A stretch of DNA of 64,000 nt from Lampris incognitus (lineage: Eukaryota > Chordata > Actinopteri > Lampriformes > Lampridae). Shown here one piece after another: positions 13,111-26,156 of the stretch. Location of the stretch: assembly GCF_029633865.1 (NCBI RefSeq), contig NC_079224.1:20779064-20843063 (forward strand). The letters are read 5' to 3'. Each line of letters opens with the position of its first letter. Position 1 is the first letter of the stretch. Both the position numbers and the translations under genes were made by a program. The notes below the pieces were generated by a model. That model made no database searches, was not told the origin of the DNA, and saw only the letters and a program-made list of their open reading frames with translations.

Positions 13111-14333
13111 CACTCACCGGCCACTTTATTAGGCACACCTCTCCAACTGCTCGTTAACGCAAATTTCTAATCAGCCAATCACATGGCAGCAACTCAATGC
13201 ATTTAGGCATGTAGACATGGTCAAGACGATCTGCTGCAGTTCAAACCGAGCATCAGAATGGGGAAGAAAGGTGATTTAAGTGACTTTGAACGTGGCATGG
13301 TTGTTGGTGCCAGACGGGCTGGTCTGAGTATTTCAGAAACTGCTGATCTACTGGGATTTTCACGCACAACCATCTCTAGGGTTTACAGAGAATGGTCCGA
13401 AAAAGAGAAAATATCCAGTGAGCGGCAGTTCTGTGGGCAAAAATGCCTTGTTGATGCCAGAGGTCAGAGGAGAATGGCCAGACTGGTTCGAGCTGATAGA
13501 AAGGCAACAGTAACTCAAATAACCACTCATTACAACCGAGGTATGCAGAAGAGCATCTCTGAACGCACAACACGTTGAACCTTGAGGCAGATGGGCTACA
13601 GCAGCAGAAGACCACACTGGGTGCCACTCCTGTCAGCTAAGAACAGGAAACTGAGGCTACAATTCGCACAGGCTCACCAAAATTGGACAATAGAAGATTG
13701 GAAAAACGTTGCCTGGTCTGATGAGTCTCGATTTCTGCTGCGACATTCGGATGGTAGGGTCAGAATTTGGCGTCAACAACATGAAAGCATGGATCCATCC
13801 TGCCTTGTATCAACGGTTCTGGCTGGTGGTGGTGGTGGTGTAATGGTGTGGGGGATATTTTCTTGGCACACTTTGGGCCTCTTAGTACCAATTGAGCATC
13901 GTGTCAACGCCACAGCCTACCTGAGTATTGTTGCTGACCATGTCCATCCCTTTATGACCACAGTGTTCCCATCTTCTGATGGCTACTTCCAGCAGGATGA
14001 CGCGCCATGTCATAAAGCTCGAATCATCTCAGACTGGTTTCTTGAACATGACAATGAGTTCACTGTACTCAAATGGCCTCCACAGTCACCAGATCTCAAT
14101 CCAATAGAGCACCTTTGGGATGTGGTGGACCGGGACATTCGCATCATGGATGTGCAGCCGACAAATCTGCGGCAACTGCGTGATGCTATCATGTCAATAT
14201 GGACCAAACTCTCTGAGGAATGTTTTCAGTACCTTGTTGAATCTATGCCATGAAGGATTAAGGCAGTTCTGAAGGCAAAAGGGGGTCGAACCCGGTACTA
14301 GCAAGGTGTACCCAATAAAGTGGCCAGATAGTG
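13111..14333 (+). mobile_element. Tc1/mariner DD36E-type transposon, copy 1
   Basis: Its ends are inverted repeats beginning CACTC.CCGGCCACTTTATT and the complementary end AATAAAGTGGCC...GTG, with TA on each side. It is about 1.22 kb long and matches the copy at 52,309-53,529 in opposite orientation. It inserted just after the Penelope-like element's right arm, in a (TA)n stretch. Confidence 0.93.
13258..14301 (+). pseudogene. DD36E transposase, copy 1, two stop codons
   Basis: It starts MGKKGDLSDFERGMVVGARR with a paired-like helix-turn-helix (LSISETADLLGFSRTTISRV). The catalytic residues are WSDESRF (D), QQDDAPCH (D) and LNPIEHLW (E), with 36 residues between the last two (DD36E). It is in frame throughout but has TGA at 13,576-13,578, and TGA at 14,251-14,253 where copy 2 has CGA (Arg), which removes the last 17 residues. 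The second change fits CpG decay. It is non-functional. Confidence 0.9.
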
Positions 14334-15640
14334 TATATCTTCTGCAGGTGTGTTGCTTATGAGACAGCCACTCCAGAATCTGTCTCCAGTTAACACACAA
14401 AAGTACACCCCACGGCCACATATCCCTTCCGCTCAACCTGAGCCAGGTAGACATCCCGCTGACAACCTACTCCCTGGAGAGGAAATCTGCCACCACCATC
14501 TGCACAAAACAGCCTCCAGCCCCTGTTCGACATGTCAGTCTAGAGACAGCTAGGCGTGTACAGCAGGGACTCGAGCACACAGCCCCCACCAGCATATCCT
14601 GCTCCAGGCTGTCATCTAAGACATCCTGCCACAGGATGTCATGTCACGCTTTCATGTCACGTTTTCATGAGCTCATAAAAAAAAAGAAAAAGAGATGTGC
14701 CTAGCCCAACCAGGAGATCATCAACCCTGGGCACTGGGTAAGCATCAAACTCGGGCACAATAGTCCACAGCAAACTGCATGGCCTTCAGCATATCCTTCA
14801 ATTCTGCTCGCGCCAGCTTACGTTGATGTTCTGGCAAGCAGTACAGCAGCGTGCAAACTATAAAACCAGTGGGTGTGTCCATGTGGTGTTGCATGAGTAT
14901 CATGCACCCTTGCAGCGGGTAGACCACATCTGCAAGGTGCTGTTTTGGCGCTGTGACGTCGGACTGTTGGGACAATGAGAGGTGGTTAACTGTGGTCAAA
15001 ACATGCAATCAGTAGGGTTGTATACCTCCGAACCCAACTCGATTCTCTCAATTACTGTCACAGCCAAACAGATGCAGCCTCCCTCGAACCTACAGCTTTC
15101 GGGAGGTTGAGGTGATAAACCTTTGTCACTCCATCTCTGTCAGTGTGTATGTAGAACTTCATGAACTCACCATATGACCACTCAGGACCCTTACCACTTG
15201 GTAAGTAATTTGGAGTTGGATAAAGGGTCTGAAACTATCTTGTCTCACAGTTCAAATTGCTTTTACTGTGTTCCCCTGTTGTAGAGGCATTCGTTTTCCA
15301 GTACCAACTGTCTGTTAGTGGAGTTTTGCTCTAAGAGCAAGAACTTATTGAATTTAATTTTTTACTGGTACTTGAATTATCCCATCTTTTAATCAGGCCC
15401 AAAATAACCTAAAGTTTTCTGCCAAAAAAGCAGCGCTAAAGAGAAAATCCTGCGGAGGCCAGGGGAATGTTCTGTGCCGCAATCAATAGAGGGCCATTTG
15501 TCACAATTACAACCGTATTTGTGCAAGAACTTAAAGTTCAGGGACTTTAATGTTTTATTACACATCTCGATGAGAACATCTGGTTCAAATGGACAAAATG
15601 CCCAGCAACCTGCACAGCTTGTGTGGTGTGCCTGAGGGAC
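14334..15640. other. Unassigned region, one 87-codon open frame
   Basis: It contains a minus-strand open frame at 15,008-14,745 (...HMDTPTGFIVCTLLYCLPEHQ...) with fairly protein-like composition but no splice support and no family I recognise. It could be a retroelement fragment, given the integrase piece at 15,645. Confidence 0.35.
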
Positions 15641-15644
15641 CTAA

Positions 15645-15860
15645 TCAGTGAGGATGACTTTCGAGATCCCAACTCAGGAGAGCGCTCAGCGGGGCCTTTG
15701 CCACACTCTTTGCAGAAATATTACCCAATGGCATTGCTTCAGGATATGGCGTTGTGTAATCCACCAGGACTAACACAAACTGATATCTTTGTGTGTGACA
15801 GTCTACTGCCCCTATAAGTTCACATTCCTCAGAGGACTGTGCAGCAATAACAGCGAACAA
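15645..15860 (-). pseudogene. Ty3/Gypsy-type integrase fragment
   Basis: RYQFVLVLVDYTTPYPEAMP followed by LGNISAKSVAKA is the first catalytic-Asp block (VDY) of a Ty3/Gypsy-type integrase core. It breaks after about 50 residues (APLSALLSWD). No reverse transcriptase or LTR was recognised nearby. Confidence 0.75.
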
Positions 15861-16067
15861 TATCTACCAAGGGTGTAAAAAAGAAAAAAGGCAGATGTTA
15901 GCCAATGTTCCTAGTATCCACTACCTTTCTACTGAATGTGTTTGCTTTGTCTATTTTGATTTGTAGTTTTCCACACTGCTGTACGACGAAGGCCACTCAA
16001 CACGCAGCTCCTTTAAGATTCAGGACACCAACACTGAGATGCGTGTGGCATTAAGGAGTTTCATCTA

Positions 16068-16580
16068 GTGCTGCACGATTTGATGCAAAGGTCATTTTGC
16101 GATTACTGTGGACAACATTGCGATGTGTGATATAATAAACAAATTTATACATATACAAATCTGTCGCGTTGCCGCGACATGTAGCGACTTCCATTTTGCA
16201 CGTTTTACACAGTACCTCTTTCTTTATATCGCCATATAACAGAGGTTGAGTTTTTTCTTTTATTTTTTTTATTATTTTTTTTTGCTACCAGTTCATCAGC
16301 TTCAACCTGCTCGCTGTCATCGGTGTCCATTTTTTCCTTCTTTCTGGTCTGCACACAGCACACCAGGTAGGCATGTGACCGTATACTACGCACGCTTCAC
16401 TGCCTAAACGGAGGCTGATTGGTCGTCTCTTAATAACAGGCGTAGATATGCAGACTGCACACAGCCAGACGTTCACGCGCGCACATTGTATTATTTAATT
16501 AAATCGCAGCCCTTTTGCGGTTATATAATTAATTGCACAGGCTGACGTCGCCATTGTGATTAGATTAATCGTGCAGCACC
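16068..16580. mobile_element. Small non-autonomous DNA transposon
   Basis: Terminal inverted repeat GTGCTGCACGATT at 16,068-16,080 and inverted at about 16,567-16,579. About 510 bp inside without coding capacity. The target duplication is not clear, so the superfamily is left open. Confidence 0.6.
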
Positions 16581-17104
16581 ACTTCATACTCTAGTGGACT
16601 CGAAACTGAGTTCACCCTCGCTTGGGCAACTATAAATCCCTTTAGCTCGCACACATTCAACGATGCAGTACGCACTAAACCAGAAAACAGCAAATTAATT
16701 TTTTTATAAAGCTACTTAAGCATGATGTTAAGTAAATTGTAAATCACTCCGTGAACACCCAGTTCAGCAGCTTGTCATGTCTTCCTATAATTTACGAAGG
16801 TCCCAAATTTCAGCCCAAGTCAAGTCTAAGCAGCACAGAGGGAAATGCAGAGGCTCTATGGACAGGAGACAAAGCAGCAGGAGCCAGGCCTCCTGCATTC
16901 AGGACCACATCCGAAGACAAAACCAAAGCTCCAACAGGACATGCGATACAGCGGAGGAGAGCAACGCTCTGCAAGTGTACAACGCAGGGGAGGCCGTGTC
17001 ATGGAAGAGTTGAGGGGTCATTTGAAACACTATTCTCTCCCAGGGATACAAGACACAGGGCAGCGAATCCTGTTCCCTTTCCATCTCTGTCACACTGCTT
17101 GACA

Positions 17105-17204
<100 letters not shown>

Positions 17205-17610
17205 AAAGCTGCTGGGGTATTAAGTGAATGACTTACTATATCCCCTTTCTCTGAAAGACAATTTTAGCACAGCAACAACAAAGTGGGAAGACAATAGCCC
17301 ACTGATTATGAAGACAAATACTGTAGATTAGTGTTTCCATTTTAGTGCTATCAGGCTAATACTGACAATGAAAAGCAAGCTCTTATACAGAGGCCTTAAT
17401 TTATAATGGCACAGATGTATTTATTCAAGTGAGGGATAAAAGACTGTAGAGTTTTATTCTCGATGGCGCTAATCTACATAGTGGGAATAAACAGAAAAAG
17501 TGGGAAAAGTAACATTTAAAATTTTAAAATGCATTTTCAATGGACTTAGAGTATTCAACTAAGTCCCTATACTAACGCTAACACTAGTGTATTCTTTGCT
17601 ACAAGTCACT

Positions 17611-17612
17611 GT

Positions 17613-17672
<60 letters not shown>
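17611..17672. repeat. (GT)n microsatellite
   Basis: About 60 nt of GT with one TA step near the start. Confidence 0.96.
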
Positions 17673-17673
<1 letters not shown>

Positions 17674-18167
17674 TGTGGGCAGATCTGTCAATGTGCAGCA
17701 ATGCTAGAAAATGCTCTGAACCCAGGAGCTGGTATCCAACTATACAGGAACAGACAGATCCAAAACTATTTTTATCACATGTACTATAAACTTCTGTTGA
17801 TTTGTTCTTAGTCATCAAGTGATTTTACACTTTGAGTTTCTTCTTTTACAAAGAAAAAGTGATGCAAGCGGCCCCTGCATCCTGTTGGGAGTTGCACCAC
17901 TAGCATCCTGTTGGGAGTTGGCAGTCCCTGCACTTGGCTCTTCTGTCTCGGTAACTGCCAGCTGGGCTGTAGGCCAACACTGACAGACAATATCCTTGAG
18001 GACTTTATGTCAAACCATCTCACTTGTCAAATCATTGGTAACAGTATTCTCTCTAAGCATGAATAAGCGTTTAAACGTCGTTTCCATAAGTGATCGATGT
18101 CTGAACATGTACTATTGCATGAGAGACTCATCTCTGTGGAGGGATGAAAGTAACGACAACCATCAGA

Positions 18168-19310
18168 ATCAGAAACATTTATTTGTCATTTCATTCCATG
18201 CACCTGCGCATATGAAATGAAACGAAATATCGTTTCCCACAGTAGTACAACACAAAGACAAAAACACATCACCTAACTACAAGAACACATATATCCAAAC
18301 TACAAAAAACTACAAAAACACATATCTAACATACCCCCCGCCCAACAAAAAAAACAAAAACAAAAAAAAAACATTTCACTATCCAAGAGAGCAAACGCCA
18401 GGATGACTGTCGGATCTGCCGGTCTGCATGAGCCAGCAGCCAGCCCCGTGTCCGCGCCCCACCAGACTGCCCTCGGTGCCCCCTCTCCGGGTGCAGCTCC
18501 AGGCAGGGCTGCGATCCCTGGGCCCACCGAGGGCAGCAGACCAGGCTCCCCCAGCCGATCCAGTGCCACCTCTCCCACTCAGACACCCTCAACAGATCTC
18601 CCCACACTCCATAAGACGACACCAAAAACACAGTCAAGGCTAGGCAAGGCCGCCACTAGACCGCTCTGGGTGTTATCGGAACTGCCATTCAGCATGGGCT
18701 AGCAGTTAGCTTAGCCTGCCCCACTTCCATGTCCTGTCAGACCACACAGGCGCAGTTCCAGGCAGGGCCGTGGTCCCTGGGCCCACAGGACACAGCAGAC
18801 CAAGCTCTCCCTGCTGATACAGCGCCAACCCTCCCAGCCAGACACCCTCAACACAACTTCCCGCACCTCACATGATGACACCAAAAAACAGTTAACACTA
18901 GGCGAGGCCACCGCCAGACCGCTCTCAGTGTTATCAGAATTGCCGGTCTGCAAAGGTTAGCAGTTAGCTTAGCCTACCCTGCTTCTGCGTCTTGTCAGAC
19001 CGCCCTCGGCGTTTCCTCTTTGGGTGCAATTCCAAGCAGGGCCGTGGTCCCTGGGCCCACAGGACGCAGCAGACCAAGCTCTCCCAGCCATCAAACGAAG
19101 ACAAAAACTTAGATGTGAACAAAGACACTGCATGGACGGTACTGGGTGAGGCCGCCACAAACGTGAATTTGCACCGCCATCTCCCCACACCGGTACTGGG
19201 CGAGGCTGCCGCAAACATGAATTTGCGCCGCCATCTTCCCACACTGGTACCGTCTGAGGCCGGCGCAAACGTGAATTCGCGCCACCATCTTCCCACACCA
19301 GAAGCGGAAC
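18168..19310 (+). repeat. Composite interspersed repeat, copy 2
   Basis: Same head as copy 1 (CAGAAACATTTATTTGTCAT), then three GCTAGCAGTTAGCTTAGCCT modules and about four 57-bp end units. The unit numbers differ from copy 1. Confidence 0.75.
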
Positions 19311-21523
19311 TAAAAGGTAGATATGAACATTTTTTTATTGAAGCGTTTAAAAGTAAAGAACTTTTGGTGACTTTGGAAACTTAAAGAATTTTGTTCTCAA
19401 TTTTCCAGCTTCATCTTTGAAGAAATATTGTAAAATTGAGTTTCTGTTTGATGAAAATGGTTATAATTCTTTGACAAAGACTCTCCGGATTGTGGTGTTG
19501 GGCAATTATAGTCCGATGAGATCATGTCCATTCACCAAAAGGTTCGAATGTTATCAGTCGATTAAATGGCTGTTATCAGTTGTCATCAGACCATAGATAT
19601 GAGATAGTATGGGCCTACTCTACCTCCTCATTGGCTCAGTAGGCCATTAGCAGCCTACTGATCTATTAAATCACAGTTTCCTTTTCGACCCACATTCACC
19701 AGTTTTAGATTCATGTTCATTTCCGTTAGCTCTACTCTGAGGGACAGGTGGCAGTAAAAACTGATAAAATTGGGGGGGGGGTGAATGCGATGACAACACT
19801 TGTGAATCGAAAGCGACAATGATAATGAAACAGTTAAGTGGTTCACTGTCAAATGGATTGATGAATCCAAAGGTGATTCCATTAAAACTACAGATATCTG
19901 ATGAGAACATTATCATCTTGACAACAGGACATTTTGAACTTCGAAAGAAATTTCACAATCTTACACAGGACAAAAAAAAAAGAAAGTGTGACAACCAAAA
20001 AGACTGTCCAAACTAACAGTTCAACCAGGACTACCTCAATATATGAGCATCATCATCAGCAGTAACTCAGGGTCGAGTATGACCGTCCTCCCTCTGGGTC
20101 CTTCTGGGTCCTCAGGTGGTCTTAGAGGCCGAACCTGGAGTCGCATAATGGGAGGATGCCTTCGCGTGACAGCTTTTTTCGTGGAGAGGCTGATGCACCT
20201 GCAGCCACCACACGGTCCTTGGCAGGGGGTGACCAGAATCCAAATGACATGGAGAACCAAGACGATTGTGGACCACCCACTGTTGCAGCCTTCAACCACC
20301 TTCACCGTCGTTGTGACCTGGAGACATCTTCCACCAGTTCCACTGTTGAGATCTTTGTTGGATAGTGCTTCCTCTGGAACCCCCACCTTGACCTGTCCTC
20401 CTTGGGTGACCCTAACAGGAGCCAAGCTCCGGATGGCACAGCTCTAGGGATCACTGGTACACGCAAGCTTCTCCACCACATAAGGTGGCGATCCAGCAGA
20501 AGAAATATGATATAATATGAGCATATGTACTGGAAGCAATCTGGTGTGCCAAATGTTGTGTTTCCAAGATCTAATTTCACAGTAGTGAGAGACGAGGGGG
20601 TGTGCAGTCCAAATCATTCCCATAACAGCTTGCAGAATGACTGTAACCGTACGACTTAATCTGCCATGCATGAGGAGTGCATGACCGACATTGTGTGTAC
20701 AGTTGATAACAAGTCGTCTGACAGTCAGCCTCAACTTATTAGCTAAGTAGCTGATGGACCCTCTGTCCAATGACAGGATCAGCCTCTCCACATCTTTTCT
20801 CTTCTTCAAAAGGGTAGACTTAGATTTTTTTCTTGTTTCTGTTTTTTTTTCTGACTATATCACATTGATCCTTCAGAAAAATTTGAATTCCATCTTCAGA
20901 TTGGTGGATCTCATTGTCACCATGTTCATTCAGATCATATCCCTGCACAGAGTTCATAGCAAGCGAATTGTGTGTGCATGTGTGTGTTTGAAAGTGTTTC
21001 TGATGGTTTCCTGTCAGCACACACCAGCAGATTTTGCAAAACAAAACAAAAAAAACAAAAACAGTCAAATCACAAGCATCCATGCGGTGTTTAGCAGCAA
21101 TTTTACAGTTTATAAACGATCTCCTGTATAGCATGTATTGGACTTTGCCTTGTTGCATGATGTAGCTCTGTCTGAGTTTACAGCCTATGGATGGCTAGGA
21201 GCCATTTAGGTTAATTGATCCAATTAAAAAAGGTGGTTATGCAGTGACAATATAAAACTATATTTTTGCTGCTTATCACTACAGGTAATGACTACTACTG
21301 AGCCAAGCTACCAATCTGTAAGACTGTCAGTGCGTGGTGTGGTCGGGGGTGGGGGACTGTGTGTGTGTGTGTTGCCATGGGTAGAGTGAGGAAAAAGTAA
21401 CAGAGAAAGACAACGATTATGCATTTGCTTTAAGAGATCTTATTCATAATGAAGATCCCATATTGATACCAGTGGTCTATGGCCCAGTCTTCTTGTTCTA
21501 GCTTTCAACGGTTTTGCTTTCAG

Positions 21524-21524
<1 letters not shown>

Positions 21525-21566
<42 letters not shown>
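21525..21566. repeat. (GT)n microsatellite
   Basis: About 40 nt of GT. Confidence 0.95.
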
Positions 21567-22759
21567 GTGGGATTAAGAAAGCCCGGGCTGGGCTGGGGTA
21601 AAGCGAAGTACACGGTGTAGGAGTGAGAGAGCCTTGATCTGATGCCCTCAAGCCTCATATTTGACACCAGGTGTGTCAGCTGTGCATTTGAGAGGGTGTG
21701 TGAGAGAGAGAGAAAGAAACAGACAATACACAACATGTGGGAACACGTAAAGCCCCTAAGAAGTCGAGTTTCACATTTTTTCTTTCCAGTCTTTCACACA
21801 TCATCTTTGATTGCATGTGTCCCATTCATCCCCGGCCCACTCTGACCATGACTGTCTCACCAAACTCACACCAGCTGCCAAACACAATCCTAAAGGGCAT
21901 TATTCATAAAAATACATATCGTTAGTGTATTTTTGGACAAAAGCATGCTCTTATCAACACAACAAGCCAGTCTGCAACATCATTTGAGGGTTTCAGTTAA
22001 CGTATCATAAACGGTATGCTAACCTTTTTTAACCAATATTGTTTTACGTATGAATGTTAACAGTCAATGCAAGTGCCCAAATAAGGATGAGATCCTCTGG
22101 AAATTTTACAACTTACCCATTGCATATAGTTTAATCTCCAATGTACATGTTTATATTAACATCTGATCGTGCATGCATATACACTAGGTTCCTTGTACAG
22201 GATCAGAGGTTTAAAACTGACTGTGCCAACCCATGCTGCATTATTTTAAGGGGATTTAGTGGCAGAATACCTGAAAGTGAAACGTTTCAGGGCAAACGTG
22301 GGTATTTGTTAAGAACTTTCATGTCCTTCTTTGTTTCTTTTGCTGGACGCTGATCATCCTTTAAAGACAGGTGCTGGACTGTTCATCAGGTTTCACATGT
22401 ATCAGAAAATTGTGTGGACAGGCTGCAGCATTAACGCTTTTTATTTTGCTTTATTCTTTTCATTGCGTTAGTCTACTTGGCAAATGATTGTCTACTCAAT
22501 ATGGCATTGTGGCACGCAGCCCCTCACAGCTTACTGCCGGGTCCATCTCAGCATCTCGCCGGGGACAGACACGTTTTCTGTACCGTTTACTCACCATGCA
22601 CAGGGTCTGAGCTTCTGAGTGGTCTGTCTGTCTGTCTGTCACACGTGTATGAATGAGCGGTAACACCATCGATCGCTGGCACATACTGTGCAGCAAAATG
22701 CCTCAAGCGTTTCGCAACCGACGCTTGAGCTTTTGAGTGCTGTCACCTGTTGGCTTCTT

Positions 22760-23100
22760 TCCCGCCTCGTAGTCTGATCAAGTGACGCAGACGAGAGGAC
22801 GAGGACGCTGCAGCGCTTAATTGCATGTTTCGGTCCGGCCGCAGAGACACACAAACACACACGCGCTGCGCCTACCTGTCAATCTGCGCTCCGTCAAACG
22901 CTGTCACCTCCCGCGTGTCCGGCTTCACTGCAGCGGCTGGCGCTTTATCGCTTGATCACTTGATCACTGGACCCGAACCGCAGGTGTTCACAGAGCGACG
23001 CCTGTGGGGTAATGACGTCCTCAAGTCCTCACTTTACATCGCTAGACTGATTCAACTCGGCCGTTGTCGGAGGTTTGTGATCTAGACTATACTTTGCCTG
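22760..23100. promoter_or_regulatory. CpG-rich stretch, possible promoter
   Basis: CpG is frequent here (CGCAGACGAGAGGACGAGGA, GCGCTGCGCC, CCGCGTGTCCGG) while neighbours are CpG-poor. On minus, CGCAGATTGACAG/GTAGGC could be a first-exon donor. No coding exon was found, so the call rests on composition only. Confidence 0.25.
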
Positions 23101-23659
23101 GTCTGAGTTAAATGTGTGTGTGTGGGGGGGGGGGGTGCGTGCAGGCTGACGTCACCCGTCCATTCCTGGCTGTCTTGGTAGACGCCGGCGCTGTCAACCC
23201 ACTCTTAAAGAAACATACTGCGATTTTCAACGTGTAAAGTTTCCGGTGTTTCCAGGACCGCGCCGGTATATTTTGCATTATTCCAGTCCACCCAAACTTT
23301 TCATGAGTGACCCATTTGTGTGTGTGTGGGGGGGCGTGAAGAGCCGGGGGGGGTTACAGGGTGAGTTGCCGAAGCACCACTGCAGACGTTCCGTTTCCTG
23401 GGTACCACCATCGCTCAGGCCCTCAAGTGGGAGCTAAACATAGGCTCCCTCATCAATAAAGCACAGCAGAGGATGTACTTCCTGCGGCAGCTGAATAAAT
23501 GCAACCTGCCACAGACGATGATGGGGAATTTCTACACCAGAGTCCATCCTTACCCCCTCCATCACCGTTCGGTGCGCTGCTGCCCCCGCCAGGGACCCAG
23601 GGAGGGCTGCAGCGCATCATTCACTCGGCGGAGAAGGTGGTCGGTTGCTGCTGTTGTAG

Positions 23660-24715
23660 CAAGTACCGGGCTTGGTACGGTGCAGGCAGTTATAGTTTGA
23701 CAGATATCTGAAAACAGTCATGGAATAAAGACGTCAGTCAACCGTGACTTGCTTTCTCAAAGTCTCTCAATGTTATCTTTATTTACAATCATCACCCTGT
23801 TTACATGGTCCTCTAAATCACTTGTACTATTGTACATATATTTGTTGTCTGTCTAGACATTTACATTGGCTGCCTTACTTTACATATTCAATTTCTATAT
23901 AAACACTCCAAATAAACAGGTCAATATCAAAAACATATCTCCATACCCCCCTATCTCTCATCCATATCATCTACTGTCATCGTATCTATAAACATGTGTT
24001 TACATTCTGCATCTTAAATGCACTTTCATATACTTTTCATTATCATAGGAAGACCTGTTCACAGTAATGAATGAATACAATCAATAATAATCTTATAAAT
24101 TTATAATCTACACTTCAAACATGGAAACCGTTTTATAACACTTGAAACTGTTGAGCCAATCAAAACTTAGACTAAAGGGATACGTGGAGCCAGGTACAAC
24201 TAACGTTACAAGCTAGAGCAAAAATATGAAGTTACACAGCACGGAGAGAATCACGTGACGTTGCCTAGGCAACAACAGAGCTAACGCTTCGCGGCTAGCC
24301 AGGTTGCATTAGCCAACGGTAAAAACAAGATAAACCCTATATTCGCCAATTTAATAAAACGAAAAAACACTGTATAAATATCGTATGAAACAATATTAAA
24401 CAATATATAGTGCTTGTGACACGGTACCCACCTGAAAACAGTCATGGAATAAAGACGTCAGTCAACCGTGACTTGCTTTCTCGAAGTCTCAGTGTTATGA
24501 AGAAACCCCGCTCAACACAATATCATCACTCAACCGTGTCACAGCGCCCTCTGCTGTAATGGATTCGCCACTACAGGCAACTAGGATTAAACCATTATGG
24601 TTAAATAAACATACAGACAGACTCCACATATAAAATTAAATGATTATAAACAATATATTCTCTCAAACCCCAAGATACCATCATAAATGTGATAACACTT
24701 CCAGTGGGCATCACA
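23660..24715. mobile_element. Unidentified insertion with two 60-bp direct repeats
   Basis: AT-rich sequence interrupting an L2-type LINE. The block CTGAAAACAGTCATGGAATA...TTTCTC.AAGTCTC occurs at about 23,708-23,766 and 24,431-24,490. It contains an AATAAA and could be part of an LTR, but no TG...CA ends, primer site or ORF were found. Confidence 0.45.
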
Positions 24716-24977
24716 CTGTCTCCCATCTCTCCAGGACCTGCAGGCCTCCAGGACCTTGAGGTGGGCAGGGAAGATCGTTGCCGGCCCTTCCCACCCTGGA
24801 CACCACCTTTTTCCGACTCTACCCTCTGGCGAGAGGCTGAGGTCCATCAGGACCAAAACCTCAAGCTACAAGAACAGTTTCTTCCCTGTTGCAGTCGGAC
24901 TATTCAGCAGGTCCCCTGCCCCCCCCCCCCCCCGTGACAGACTTACTTTTTGCTGTTTTTATATTTTTCTTGATCTG

Positions 24978-24980
<3 letters not shown>

Positions 24981-25031
<51 letters not shown>
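24981..25031. repeat. (GT)n in LINE 3' UTR
   Basis: About 51 nt of GT inside the 3' end of the split L2-type LINE. Confidence 0.95.
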
Positions 25032-25033
<2 letters not shown>

Positions 25034-25080
25034 TCTGTAATACCGAGTTAAATTCCTATTGACATTTTGATTCTGACTGA

Positions 25081-26129
25081 CTCTGATCTGTGGAAACGTT
25101 TTGACCCGGGACCCAACAATTACGATTTTTTTTTGGCATTTGAATAACCAATAAATTATCATTATCTGTGACATGAAATGATGATATGACATGAAAAGTG
25201 ACATGATTTACTATCCTCTGTTTGTTGCTCAGCAATGCAGTATTCCCCTTCTCTGTCACCGGTCATGGCTACTAATGATCAAATCAAAAAGACAAGGCGT
25301 GCAAACATGTCACTTTTTTATTTTTGAGAAATTATCTTGATTCCACCCCCCACCCCCACCCCATTCAAAACTTTAGCTGATAAGCCCACATTAAAACGCT
25401 CTGCTTTTCTCGATAACATTCCCGATACCATGAAGAATCCATGGACGTATGGATTTCTCTTATAAAACCGTCTTTTTCACGGAGACAGTTGTGTCAAATG
25501 ATTTCTTTCAAATCCATTAAAATAACATAACTTTGGCAAGGCGATTACTCCATGTTCACTATGCTGCCTGAAACGTAGCAAAACACATTTAAAATATCGA
25601 CAAAAGGTATAAATATCTTAAAACCTACGATTTGTGGTAAATGAACTGAAAGATGCAAAAACACCGGAACCGCCTTTTAAACCGTCAATTCAATTAACAC
25701 CGTGCGGTTTAAAGACGTCATTGCACCAACTTTCCTTACACTCTGTGGGACAATCAGGAATTTAGGAAAATCTGCAATGATGGATAGACAACTTGATATC
25801 GAATTTAAACTGCACTGATATATCCTGAGGGCTGTGTGTAAAGGGGAAATGGGCTTTTCCCATCATTATTCATAATATTTAGGGGCTAAAAATTGCTGGC
25901 ATGATAACCTCTCTGGTATTATAAAACAAACATCGGTGCAGCAGTCCACAAAGCAACAATGGCCTGATACATTTAAAAAAATGTCTTTCTAAAGAGATGA
26001 TAAAAAACTATTTTTGTTTTTTGACTGATCAATACTTTGATCTTTAGTTTAATTGTTATAAAAGGGACTTCTACATTGTCGCTATACTTGTGATTTGTAA
26101 CTAGACCTAGGATTTAAAACTCAATATCA
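25081..26129. other. No gene seen
   Basis: AT-rich sequence between the split LINE and the presumed end of the tfrc transcript. Confidence 0.5.
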
Positions 26130-26150
26130 ACACTGGTTACCAGGTAATGA

Positions 26151-26156
26151 TTTATT
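26151..26156 (-). terminator. Candidate polyadenylation signal of tfrc
   Basis: AATAAA on the minus strand followed by GT-rich sequence. It is one of few hexamers below the IREs and is unproven without transcript data. Confidence 0.3.

Larger units (their letters stand above)
19310..23366. other. Mostly unassigned non-coding sequence
   Basis: Includes a GC-richer block at 20,040-20,460 with overlapping open frames on both strands (up to 134 codons) that I cannot match to a family, a GT tract and the CpG-rich stretch at 22.8-23.1 kb. Confidence 0.5.
23367..25080 (+). mobile_element. Second L2-type LINE fragment, split by an insertion
   Basis: The first part (23,367-23,655) encodes FRFLGTTIAQALKWELNIGS and KAQQRMYFLRQLNKCNL, ending near IIHSAEKVVGC. 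The second part (about 24,715-25,080) resumes with LQDLQASRTLRWAGKIVAGP, HPGHHLFPTLPSGERLRSIR and a 3' UTR with a GT tract. About 1.05 kb of foreign sequence (23,660-24,715) lies between. Confidence 0.75.

Noticed and set aside
14745..15008. 87-codon minus frame as an exon
   Set aside because: Reasonable amino-acid mix, but no acceptor or donor in phase could be paired with any other exon.
20036..20447. Overlapping 129- and 134-codon frames on both strands
   Set aside because: GC-richer block open on both strands; composition is not gene-like and no motif was seen.
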